NCBI GenBank assembly: GCA_014526335.1
Contig: JACTAT010000039.1
Span: 3,272,202 to 3,336,201, forward strand
Direction: 5' to 3'
Length of the DNA stretch: 64,000 nucleotides
From: Chrysaora quinquecirrha
Taxonomy: Eukaryota; Cnidaria; Scyphozoa; Semaeostomeae; Pelagiidae
Made by a program: the position numbers and the translations under genes. Positions within the stretch are counted from its first letter, which is position 1. Every line of letters begins with the position of its first letter. Below the pieces are notes generated by a model. The model did no database searches. It was given only the letters and a program-made list of their open reading frames with translations, and was not told the origin of the DNA. Of the stretch, positions 57,701 to 64,000 are shown piece by piece.

Positions 57701-60700
57701 CAAAATCTTGAGCGAAATCTTGATGACACATTAGGTGCAATGTTGGCGAAGTTTGGCGAATATTGCACCTAACATTTCTTGAGGCGTGAATAATTCTTTT
57801 TCGATTGACTATTGAAAAATTGGTTTCATTGATTTTCTGAAACAGAAATAAATTCATTCCTCGATTTTTTTCACCAATTTTACTGTTTTCTTTTTAGGGT
57901 TTGTTCATCTTTATATTTCACTGTGTCATTGACTCAAGGGTATGACTTCTATTTTTACTCTGGGTGATTGATTTATTGATTCATTGATTGATTGTTCATT
58001 CGATTTATTTTTATGATTTATCATTGTTTAATTAATTAAATGGCTTATTAATTTGTCGATTTACTGATTTATTGATTGATAAATTGACTGATTGTTTGCG
58101 TATTTTTAGGTACGACGTGAATATATTCGTCTGTTGAAATGCCAGAAAAGATATGAATATAATGAAAAAGCTGGGTATTCATCATCGTTGAAATTCCGTA
58201 AATGGAGTGGAAGTGTTAAATCTATTGGATCTCTGGATCGTTCTTTATCTCACAGTTCTGCAAAAAGAACAAAATCTGATTCGCTTGATCGCTCTTTATT
58301 AAAACATGTAAGTGGTTGTATTTCTATTTTTTTAGCTATTTTAGCATTGGTGTAGCAAGAGATCCGCCATGAATGGGCAAAGAGTGTGCTTTTAAGAAAA
58401 TAATGAAGTAATAGCCTATATACAAAATCTTTCTTGGGGGCAACTTTCCCCCGGGCCCCCCTATGTTATAGAGGTATCGTATTCTCCTTTGAGCCCCCTC
58501 CTATTTCACGAGCAACCCTATTTTGCGAAGTCAGAAGCGAAATAACGTTTCAAATGTTTTGAAGTCAAACAGCTGTATAAAGATGCTTGAAGATTTTCTA
58601 TTTTTCTTTCCTAGTTTCACAACAACGATAGCATAAGTGAAGCTGGAAGATACACACTATTACGATGTAAGCTTGACTTTTTAAAATCTGATGATAGGAA
58701 AGTTCTTAACTTGTGGATAAGACAGTTGATGAGAGTGCTGCTTGAGTAGAAGTGAAAAAGGGTATTATAATGAGAGGCAGATGGTATTATGATACATATT
58801 ATTAGAGTATGGTATGGCCTAATGTGCCTTAAGTGTTTTATTGTCCTGAGCTGTTTAGTTGTATGCAAAAGAAATCCAAATCGAACCAGCATTTTATATA
58901 AAAAGGAATTGTGTGCTGAAGCACAAGTCGTACAAAGAGACAAAGTTAAAGGAAAAACATTTCAGTTTTCCAGTATATGTGGCCAAATTGTTAATATTTA
59001 TACACTTTCTTATTTGTGTAAAATGACCTTTTTAGCGATATCAAGCACGAAGAGTGAGAAAGGAGAAAATGCAACGGAAGTGTGTCTGAGAAGGAGCCTC
59101 TGTTTCAAACAAGCCTCGAGTTGACAACGAGATTAGAACCAAATGGAAATGGATACATACCAAATGGGATTCATTTACAAGAGGATAAAGACAACAGGAG
59201 TAGTTACAGTTCGGTTTTCGAATCTGAGCATGAAGATAAGACCAAAGATAAACAGGTGAATGATGGATCAGAAACAACGGTCGAAATAGGGAAATCAGAT
59301 TCAGAAGACATTCAGGAAAAGGAGTTATCGAACAGAGATTCAAGTTTCCTTGATGAGAATGTTGATCATGATGATGACGGTGATTGTAGTAATCATGATC
59401 GGGATGATTCTAATGAGCTCCATGATTATGATGTTGATGGTGATTCTCATGATGACCACATAAATAATGATGATATTAATTGTGGTGATGATCATAATGA
59501 TTGTGGTGATCAGCATGAGGATTGTAATGACGTGTGCAACAAAAGTAGTAAAGAATCGTTGAATCCATGCAGTTCCTATTCATCACTTCAATCTTATAAA
59601 ATCATTCAACTGAGTCAAGACTCTCTGCCTCACTCTCAAAGTCTGCATTCTGTCAGATCTGAGGTATTTAATGAACAAGTACGAAATAGCAGTTACTCGC
59701 TACATCTGGACTGTCTATGCTCTAATGATGATTTGAGTGAGAAACAGATTGAAGAGAAACCGTTTCTTCAGAAAGAATTAATTGAAGATAAACAAGAATT
59801 TGAGGGATTTATTGAAGAAGAACAAAGATGTTGCTTTTTAGAAGATAAACGTCGATCGATGCATTTTGATAAATTAGAGAGCATATCAGAAAAGTCCTCA
59901 ATGAAAATTCAACGAAATTCATCCATCGATTCACAGATATCAGTCTCGTCTCGAATAACACAGAGAAAGATTGAATTCGAGGTTGAAGATCTGCCAGAAA
60001 TTGAAAGCAGTGATGAGGAGTCGTCAATTGGGAGACGAAGTATAACACCAGATAAAAAAAGAACTGAAACATCACTGAGGGTGAGTACAAATTTCAAATT
60101 TCATTGCATGACAGTTTTCAGATCAATAACCTGTATATAAAGCTGTTGCTAAACTAAGAGACATGTCGATCTCGACAGTGTATTTGGCGTGTCGCCTAGG
60201 GTGGCTAAACATGCGCGTAACAACCGACCAACATGTCCTCAGAGTCATAGAGACAAGAAATGTTTCTGTTATCTCCCAGAAACAATTGCCTGTCTCTCAT
60301 AACAAGTTTTGTCGCGTTCTACAAAGTTTCCGAGGTGGCTAATCTAGGAGACATCGAGCGGACATATCATTGGTGACAATGTTGTGCGCGAAATGTCTCC
60401 TAGTTTTGCCAGGCCTTAAGGAGAGACTTTTTCGAGGTTTTATGAACTAACTTTCTCTCGAAATAAATCATGGATAACTTGAATGTATTGTCAAAAGTAT
60501 CTTTAAATTAAAAGATCTCACTTTGATTTTTAGATTGGAGTTCCTAAATTGATCAGTGTTTCTTCGGTTGATTCTGAACCAATTTCACCAATCATCATTT
60601 CCTTTGATCCTGACGATAAAGAGTTCAGTAAGTTCGTTTTTATTCTCTATGCTTCTTCTAAACATTATTGTGCTGTTATTTGTTTTAAAGAGGTGTTGAT

Positions 60701-60811
60701 TTTTCTAATCATCTTTACTAGATATGTATTAATTTTTTATTATCTTTAATAGACATGCTGGAAGCAGAGATTGAGTTGGCAGACAGTGTACAAACCGTCT
60801 TTCTAACTTAA
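33717..60811 (+). CDS. Adhesion G protein-coupled receptor with LamG, FN3, EGF, HRM-like and GAIN/GPS regions
   Basis: A plasma-membrane receptor with a large cleaved ectodomain. I place about 32 exons from 33717-33786 to 60754-60811, nearly all in matching phase. Order: signal peptide, LamG-like domain (39795-40493), FN3-like exons (42045-45846), Ca-binding-type EGF (46600-46725), HRM-like region (46850-47391), GAIN (47729-53488), GPS (54101-54233), seven TM helices (54400-57939) and an acidic tail of over 400 residues ending VQTVFLT. The GPS has the full Cys/Trp pattern and an HLT cleavage triad, so autoproteolysis is expected. Ligand unknown; the ectodomain suggests matrix or cell-surface binding. 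Two problems: an extra base in the TM6 exon at about 57416, and a frame clash at the start of the tail exon (59036-59082). Transposons fill several introns. Confidence 0.87.
36640..36780 (+). repeat. Dispersed repeat with GTTAGACTCATTAC, copy 1
   Basis: TAGACTCATTACATTAGTCC, CACTCTTCGTAAACGGTAACG, CAGTCTTTAGCAACAGCAGC and GAATTGGATGACCTAATGCTCAGA recur with small changes at 42285-42440; the first block also appears at 63088-63135. The class is unknown. Confidence 0.65.
36761..36845. repeat. 85-bp perfect hairpin
   Basis: 40-bp arms at 36761-36800 and 36806-36845 are perfect inverted repeats (GATTTCAAATCTTCTTCGAC ... CAAAGAACTGTAGATCAGTC) with a 5-nt loop. The left arm continues the dispersed repeat, so the repeat's end was probably copied in reverse. 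Perfect identity suggests a recent event. Confidence 0.85.
38150..38610 (+). repeat. Minisatellite of about 38-bp CTTGAATCTGACTGACGTAAACT units
   Basis: About eleven degenerate units built on CCCCTTGAATCTGACTGACG followed by TAAACTG and AACCAAATC. Spacing varies from 33 to 43 bp. It lies in the second intron of the adhesion GPCR and has no stable reading frame. Confidence 0.85.
39795..40493 (+). other. LamG-like exon of the adhesion GPCR
   Basis: A 233-residue single exon. It opens AKHYWRFNKAKSLYGIADEV and continues through the beta-sandwich marks SFLFLEGNGSSIELGRFDGC, GMTVSLWLRFRDI, RGFRLLRTKNKEMIMSY, TWSHHLITWDGKRIIVYQNG and a closing DADYDDVMFWEGILNETEAS. W-x-H-x-x-x-T-W-D-G...Y-x-N-G and the D-D-V-x-x-W end are typical of LamG/pentraxin-like jelly rolls. 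One Cys pair (DGC, IINC) is present. Confidence 0.8.
40696..40860 (-). repeat. tRNA-derived SINE family A, copy 4
   Basis: On the - strand it reads ATGTAATCCAGCTGACTCGTG (A-box), AGGGTTCGAGCCCAGCC (B-box), GGTAGCGTCACAGCCAGGG, CCTACTACTGAGATCCTAGTG and ends ACCATATCACCTTCACCTTC. It is well preserved and lies in the intron after the LamG exon. Confidence 0.8.
42045..45846 (+). other. Fibronectin type III-like region of the adhesion GPCR (five exons)
   Basis: The exons are 42045-42224, 43671-43769, 44342-44445, 45033-45231 and 45577-45846. They give FN3 marks: ASSACLTWTIPDDPYGQI (first domain), VPDPPNLYISGKTMTSLEVI with WQTPSPSNGLITSYLLTV and NVTNLHPGTNYTIEVNSI (second), and KFDVSVIDSDKIKVTWTRSA with LIPFTRYTIDFQPRYEWGTG (third). 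Trp in strand B and Tyr in strand F are kept. About three domains are present, each split between exons. Confidence 0.78.
44135..44280. mobile_element. 146-bp MITE with 8-bp target duplication
   Basis: The terminal inverted repeats start CTAGACTTATAACCTGAGTC and CTAGACTTATTACCTGAGTC (30 bp, few mismatches). AAGCTCGT flanks both ends (44127-44134 and 44281-44288). An 8-bp duplication fits the hAT superfamily. An inner hairpin (GCTCAAACT ... AGTTTGAGC) is also present. It lies in an adhesion GPCR intron. Confidence 0.85.
46600..46725 (+). other. EGF domain exon of the adhesion GPCR
   Basis: It encodes DKNECKNPKSNNCDNNADCY then NVEGSYLCQCKIGFVGNGKACR: six Cys in EGF spacing, with D-x-N-E at the start and Y-N-V-E-G-S-Y, the calcium-binding EGF pattern. 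The exon is phase 1 on both sides, the usual form of a shuffled EGF exon. Confidence 0.9.
46850..47391 (+). other. Hormone-receptor-motif-like region (two exons)
   Basis: The exons 46850-46969 and 47264-47391 encode DFCNSEKFRDIFWPRIFKGG then KRCPNGTI and GFASRRCINNGH, DLPNLSDC. The W-P...G...A...C-P-x-G and later C-x-x-x-G pattern matches the HRM found just before GAIN in many adhesion GPCRs, though one Cys pair differs from the textbook form. Confidence 0.7.
47985..48530 (+). repeat. SINE family B copy 2 with 22-bp minisatellite expansion
   Basis: From about 47990 to 48370, roughly 17 units of AGAGCCAACATAGCTGAAACAC stand in tandem, nearly identical. They are followed by the family B body (GTTACTCGAGGATTTCATTG, CAGTACAGGTTCAAATCC, TTGTATGCCACTC, TTTATGACAAATATATATA). 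The unit looks like the family's left end (GCACAACATAGCCGAGACAC at copy 1), so a segment of the repeat itself was amplified. The Cys/Leu-rich frames on the - strand are artefacts. Confidence 0.8.
48545..48745 (+). repeat. SINE family B, copy 3
   Basis: TGGTACTAAAAAAGGCTGAACG, GGGGAGTTACTCGACGATCTCA, TAGGCCCTCTGATCTTACAG and the B-box-like AGGTTCAAATCCAATC follow copy 2 directly. It has no 22-bp expansion. Confidence 0.65.
49512..51249 (+). mobile_element. piggyBac-type element, internally deleted, in TTAA target
   Basis: 16-bp terminal inverted repeats TTAACTCTTTTCTGTC and GACAGAAAAGAGTTAA, with TTAA at both outer edges, the piggyBac target. It holds the start and end of a transposase but not the DDE core: an acidic N-terminus at 49926-50126, a WNEGYPTQDDYVPTN and PKKVPGIQIVEK block at about 50150-50400 in another frame, and a Cys-rich C-terminal piece at 50480-50630 (CGRCNVC, CSDC, NCFTVYH) with a stop in it. 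It is non-autonomous. Confidence 0.85.
49956..50640 (+). pseudogene. piggyBac transposase remnant
   Basis: The N-terminal acidic segment (SSSESSFEEESDLESIDSD) and the C-terminal zinc-finger-like Cys cluster are both typical of piggyBac transposases. The catalytic region between them is missing: the frame goes from LTRQMLEMICKFSNKYA straight into a CCCCC run and then the C-terminal part. At least one frameshift (about 50126) and one stop (about 50516) are present. Confidence 0.75.
53600..54010. repeat. AAACATTG-rich palindromic repeat, copy in adhesion GPCR intron
   Basis: Repeated words AACATTGTTTG, GTTTTGTGACGTGGCCAAACG, ACATTGCTTG and GTTTGATCGTTTGGC occur in both orientations. It is of the same family as 500-785 and 54570-54920, and lies in the intron before the GPS exon. 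Confidence 0.65.
54101..54233 (+). other. GPS autoproteolysis motif exon
   Basis: Joined to the previous exon it reads CVFLNISKNSQNRWLDTGCY, then TICHCYHLTNFAVLM. The Cys, W...GC, C-x-C and H-L-T-x-F-A-V-L-M elements are complete, so cleavage between Leu and Thr of HLT is expected, leaving a tethered agonist that starts TNFAVLM. Confidence 0.95.
54570..54920. repeat. AAACATTG-rich palindromic repeat, diverged copy
   Basis: It begins near GCTTGGCAAACGTCAAG, continues with TCTCGTGACGTAGCAAAATG and ends ACAATGTTTGATTATTGGCC. It is more diverged than the 53600 copy and lies between the TM1 and TM2 exons. Confidence 0.55.
56905..57072 (+). repeat. tRNA-derived SINE family A, copy 5
   Basis: GATGCCTTGGTCTAATTCAG, CTCGTGGTGTCAAGAGCCCA, CAGGTTCAGGTCCCAGCC, CTAGATGCACCATTTCACCT. 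It lies in the intron between TM5 and TM6 exons. The middle part is more diverged than in copies 2 and 4. Confidence 0.7.
58110..60811 (+). other. Cytoplasmic tail exons of the adhesion GPCR
   Basis: The exons are 58110-58307, 58615-58666, 59036-60080, 60534-60627 and 60753-60811. The tail is Ser-rich (SIGSLDRSLSHSS, SDSLDRSLL) and then very acidic, with an Asp/His/Asn stretch (about 59360-59530) made of GAT-type repeats. The 352-codon open frame from 59082 is clearly coding by length, but its frame does not follow from the acceptor at 59035, which would stop at about 59124; a small indel (perhaps in TGTGTC at 59081) is likely. Confidence 0.75.
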
Positions 60812-60954
60812 GGTAATTTATCAGCACACTACTCTAACAATAAGATTCTAATTCGTGCCGTCCTATTCAGCTCTTATTATACTCTTTATGGTTACAGAGA
60901 ATTATATTCTGCATTTCCTTGTTGTTCTGTTGCTGTCTAACCCCCCCCCCCCGG

Positions 60955-61090
60955 TGAAAGTGCTGTGGCGTTGTGGCCTAATCCAGCTAGCTGTCAGAAG
61001 CTCAGCGTGGTCGGAGTTTCAAGCCCAAACTACGGTAGGGTTACAGCAACTGGCCCTAAATGCACCATTTCAACTTTACCTTCATTACTA
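60955..61090 (+). repeat. tRNA-derived SINE family A, copy 6
   Basis: GTGGCGTTGTGGCCTAATCC, AGCTGTCAGAAGCTCAGCG, a B-box-like GGAGTTTCAAGCCC, GGTAGGGTTACAGC, then GCACCATTTCAACTTTACCTTC. It lies in the 3' flank of the adhesion GPCR and is shorter than copies 2 and 4. Confidence 0.7.
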
Positions 61091-61340
61091 TGTTAGCATA
61101 ACTGCTATATAAATAATATGAAATGTTTTCTTTCTAGGAGGACAAGACCCTTTGAAATATAACTTGCTGCCGTCCAGAGTAGAGACTGTCTCGTTTCAGT
61201 GTGAAGAAGCCCTTGCAATATACAGATAATTGACTATTCAGAAAGAGTAAGCTGAAACAAGGTTAGAACTTTGACGCATGTTCATAGTAGAAGCAAAGTA
61301 TCAACTTATCCATATATTTTAACAAGTATTCGATTTGAAC

Positions 61341-61346
61341 AATAAA
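61341..61346 (+). terminator. Poly(A) signal candidate for the adhesion GPCR
   Basis: AATAAA, in TTGAACAATAAAGTCC, lies 530 bp after the stop codon at 60811. If right, the SINE copy at 60955-61090 is part of the 3' UTR. Confidence 0.45.
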
Positions 61347-62747
61347 GTCCTCGTTTGGCATAGTACTTAGGCCAGGGAAAGTTTTTGCTCTTCCAGTTCT
61401 CTTATTGTTCTGACCAATATTCGTTTACCCTTTTCTCCGAAGAACAATTGTTTTTACCCCTTATTTAAGATCCGTTGAAAGAAACCCAGCATACTTCCTA
61501 ATTTTAACAGTTGATATTGCTCCCAAGCAGTTTTTCAATACACTTGTTTTCTTTCTAAATATATTTGCTACTAGTTCTGCAGTGGTCTACTTCTGCCAAT
61601 TTTTATACAATATAATCCGGTTATGATATATACTAATTCTTTTACAATCATGCCCGCGATGTAAGAGACCATTAGTACATGGTTAGCCTTGGGATGACGA
61701 CAGAGACTCCATTCAATGACTTTGACTTAAGCTTATCATGCATTTCCATTCCCCAAGTCAGCAAATTCTCCAACTGAAGCTGGTACAAATGGTCGCCTGC
61801 GTCGTGGGCATCAAAGTAAAAAGCTAGTCTGATCTACTAATGGGAAACTGTTTGTCAGTGCCAACACCTTTCCTTATGTTTTCATTTTAGAAGATACGAG
61901 TGTAATATTAAAGAATATAAAGTAGCAAAAGTTCCTTTTTTACGTCAATCATTATTATCATATTTCGTGTATATAGGGTTTGCTGACTGATTATTTTAGC
62001 TATGGAAAGCAGGTTTTTTTTATAAATTACACGCACTTTTTTAGATTTTTCAAACCTTTTTCACTTGTTTATAGCACTTTGTAAAATGTATTTATGTGTG
62101 TCAGAGATGTTTGTAAACGAACTCTTTTCCTTGTGTTTTCTCTGTGGCGTGCGATGCCCAAGTAACACAAATGTACGACCCCCTCGCTTATCCCTAGTTT
62201 TAGGAGAAACTAGTAATTTCATTTTTCATTTCATTTTCAAATATTTATTTTTTCATTTCTCCATCTAATTACTACTCAATATAAACTTTCAAAATCTAAT
62301 ATCTTAATGTATTACCCTATGACATAATGATAATTATCTACAGAATATCTTCTAAAGAAAAAAAAATTATCAAGAGAAAAGAAAGAACAAAATTGATGAT
62401 TTAAAGGAATTCAGAGATGAGGCAGTTTCTGAATTAGCTGAGAGGCAATTCCATTGTTTAGCTCCTCTAAATGAACAACATTTTTTACCATTTGCAGTTT
62501 TCATGAGTGGCAACCGTAGATTTATTTCGTAATGCGTGCAAGGACTCGTGAATTTCTAACAAAAAGTTCTTTTAAATACGGAGGAGCAAGACCATCCAGC
62601 GATTTAAAGACCATAATTTTGGTCTCTGAATTAATCAAGACGTCTGATTATTGGTGCAGTTTCAGCGTCATAACGGCTTCCCGTAACCATTCTGGCCGCT
62701 CTGTTTTGTAAGCAGCCGCATTTAAAGGATAGAACTGAAAAGAGCAA

Positions 62748-63051
62748 AACCAAAAACATCGCTCAGTGCTGGAGATGAATGCTCCCCACTTGCATCCACA
62801 ATGCCGAGACAATGTGGCTGAGGCGTCGCATCTTACGGTGGTTCCCGTTACAGGAAATCGCTATTCTCCCGTGAATCTTCGACCAGCCAAGGGGTGGGAC
62901 TATCCGGCCCCCAGACCATGTGCTTACGCTTGGATATCCCGCCAGCTTCCGACTCACACACTGAATCAATTATGTAATAACATCGTCTTTTCACTCACAG
63001 AATTTCTTCCAATAAATCAAATAATTGTGGGAAGAATATTGTGCGCATGCG
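62748..63051 (+). repeat. About 300-bp dispersed repeat, copy 2
   Basis: Matches 3558-3861 over its whole length in the same orientation, from CATCGCTCAGTGCTGGAGATG to the GAATTTCTTCC end, with a few substitutions and 1-2-base indels. No target duplication could be fixed at the edges. Confidence 0.8.
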
Positions 63052-63400
63052 TTTAAGTGTTGACTAGCGGACTAGTCAGTGTCAGGTAGACTCACTACAT
63101 AAGTCCCACCACTTCACTCGTTGCTGCTGTTGTTGTTGTTGTTTTCTAGAATCGCTCTTCAGGGGTGACAAATCAGAATCAGGGGAGCGAAAACTAGAGA
63201 CTGGTGTCGTGTGGTGTCATGAGTCCACTCCCGACCCCCTGCGCACACAATCTCGATTTGCTTGAGCCTCTTTTTGAAAACTCAAATCGATGCATGTTAT
63301 CGATGTTCGTCGTCATTTGAGACAGTTTGGAGTTTTGGACGCTGGGTGTCGTCCTGAGAGACTTTCTCGCTTGGTTTTGAAGAATTTTCAGAAGTAAAAC

Positions 63401-64000
63401 ATGGCATTTATAACTGCAGAACCGTTTGTTGTATTCTACAATCTTGTTTATTCAATAAACATGATAGTTCTTCCACAATTGGTCTTTGAAAAGTCCTGCA
63501 ACCAGCTGTACAATTCGACAATTTGCAATGAGCTCCACAACAACAACAAATACAAAAGTGAAGAAAATGTCGTGCAAGAACATTCCTCGCTTTGGATGCT
63601 TATTCTCTTGATGTCGACATTGTTGCCTAGCATGTTTACTGTTCTTATTTGGGGGCCTATTGCTGATATTATTGGTCGAAAAAGAGCCATGGCAATCCCT
63701 CCAGTGTTCCTTGGAATCCAAAGTGTCATTTATTACCTCAACAGCACAAAATTCATGTCAAGTCCAATAGGGTATTTGATATTTGGAGCTTTTACTACTT
63801 CAATTTATGGTGATTTCCAAGGAGCTTATGCCCTTGCGTATTCCTATATGGCTGATGTTACAGAAAAGAGTTCCAAAAGAACAATGAGAATGGCCATTTT
63901 GGAAGGAATCATGTTTATAAGTGGGGCACCAGCTGGTTTGATTAGCGGATACATCCTTCAAAGACTGGGTTTTGGACCGGTTTTTATAACGACTGGAAGC
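63401..64000 (+). CDS. SLC46-like major facilitator transporter, 5' part
   Basis: Membrane transporter of the MFS, closest in pattern to SLC46 (proton-coupled folate transporter group). The 200-codon frame from ATG 63401 runs open to the window edge. It shows TM1 (AEPFVVFYNLVYSINMIVLP), a polar loop with Cys (KSCNQLYNSTIC), TM2 (LWMLILLMSTLLPSMFTVLI), the MFS motif A WGPIADIIGRKRAM between TM2 and TM3, then TM3 and TM4 (IGYLIFGAFTTSIYGDFQGA), the loop YSYMADVTEKSSKRTMRMAI and TM5. A long first loop with glycosylation sites and motif A with D and G-R-K-R are family traits. There is no intron in the visible part. The substrate is unknown. Confidence 0.85.
   Translation, partial: MAFITAEPFVVFYNLVYSINMIVLPQLVFEKSCNQLYNSTICNELHNNNKYKSEENVVQEHSSLWMLILLMSTLLPSMFTVLIWGPIADIIGRKRAMAIPPVFLGIQSVIYYLNSTKFMSSPIGYLIFGAFTTSIYGDFQGAYALAYSYMADVTEKSSKRTMRMAILEGIMFISGAPAGLISGYILQRLGFGPVFITTGS

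Larger units (their letters stand above)
54400..57939 (+). other. Seven-transmembrane domain (eight exons) of the adhesion GPCR
   Basis: The exons are 54400-54500 (TM1), 54993-55095 (TM2), 55627-55783 (TM3), 56274-56340 (TM4), 56464-56530 (TM5), 57197-57289, 57374-57500 (TM6) and 57898-57939 (TM7). Family B2 marks: QLVASLIIANLLFLVG in TM2, HYFFIVAFVWMAMEGVLLYF in TM3, a loop-2 Cys (CWLSRKDGFVW), TCLVG/VTWILGLFYVD in TM6 and FTILNALQGLFIFIFH across TM6-TM7. The TM6 exon is one base too long: an extra base near 57416 breaks G-V-T-W. Confidence 0.9.
60812..63400. other. Spacer between the adhesion GPCR and the SLC46-like gene
   Basis: Contains SINE A copy 6, the candidate poly(A) signal, the dispersed repeat at 62748-63051 and a fragment of the GTTAGACTCATTAC repeat at 63088-63135. 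The rest is AT-rich with no supported gene. Confidence 0.55.

Noticed and set aside
62763..63056. Open frame shared by both copies of the 300-bp repeat
   Set aside because: The two copies differ by indels that change frame in the middle, so selection on a protein is not supported.

Overview
The window is nuclear DNA from an invertebrate animal. It is AT-rich, the genes are cut by many short GT-AG introns with T-rich acceptors, and the domains are animal-specific: a FADD-like DED plus death domain protein, an adhesion GPCR with GAIN/GPS, and TFIIF-alpha. Several transposon families fill introns and spacers. A Penelope-like retroelement carrying hammerhead ribozymes and tRNA-derived SINE-like repeats fit a cnidarian, sponge, tunicate or similar lineage. 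I cannot fix the phylum from sequence alone.

Layout, with all host genes on the + strand: (1) 1-3250, the 3' end of the TFIIF alpha subunit gene (GTF2F1/RAP74). (2) 4495-9754, a FADD-like adaptor (DED, then death domain) with a C-terminal extension holding two copies of a short glycine-rich motif. (3) 11235-23639, a four-transmembrane connexin-like protein whose long polar tail holds two more copies of that motif and ends in a death domain. Its third intron carries an 8.2 kb Penelope composite (14236-22405), itself interrupted by a 3.5 kb foldback element. (4) 25668-26147, a single-exon Tctex1-type dynein light chain. (5) 26148-33716, a spacer with ATC microsatellites, hairpins and a 671-bp foldback element. 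(6) 33717-60811, an adhesion GPCR of about 32 exons: signal peptide, LamG, FN3 repeats, EGF, HRM-like region, GAIN/GPS, seven TM segments and a long acidic tail. A piggyBac remnant, a minisatellite, MITEs and SINE-like copies lie in its introns. (7) 63401-64000, the start of an SLC46-type MFS transporter.

The most interesting biology is the pair at 4.5-23.6 kb. Neighbouring genes encode a FADD-like adaptor and a membrane channel-like protein; both carry a death domain, and both carry an exon-borne motif whose core spacing (V/I-G, four residues, M/V, one residue, I/V) resembles the RHIM amyloid motif of RIPK/IMD signalling. This suggests a channel-coupled death-fold pathway. The second highlight is the Penelope composite with two hammerhead ribozymes and nested palindromes.

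Several otherwise good genes carry small frameshifts (about 11.86-11.99, 57.416 and 59.04-59.08 kb). Either the assembly has residual indel errors or these alleles are damaged. Exon limits are my own calls from splice sites and reading phase, with no transcript evidence.
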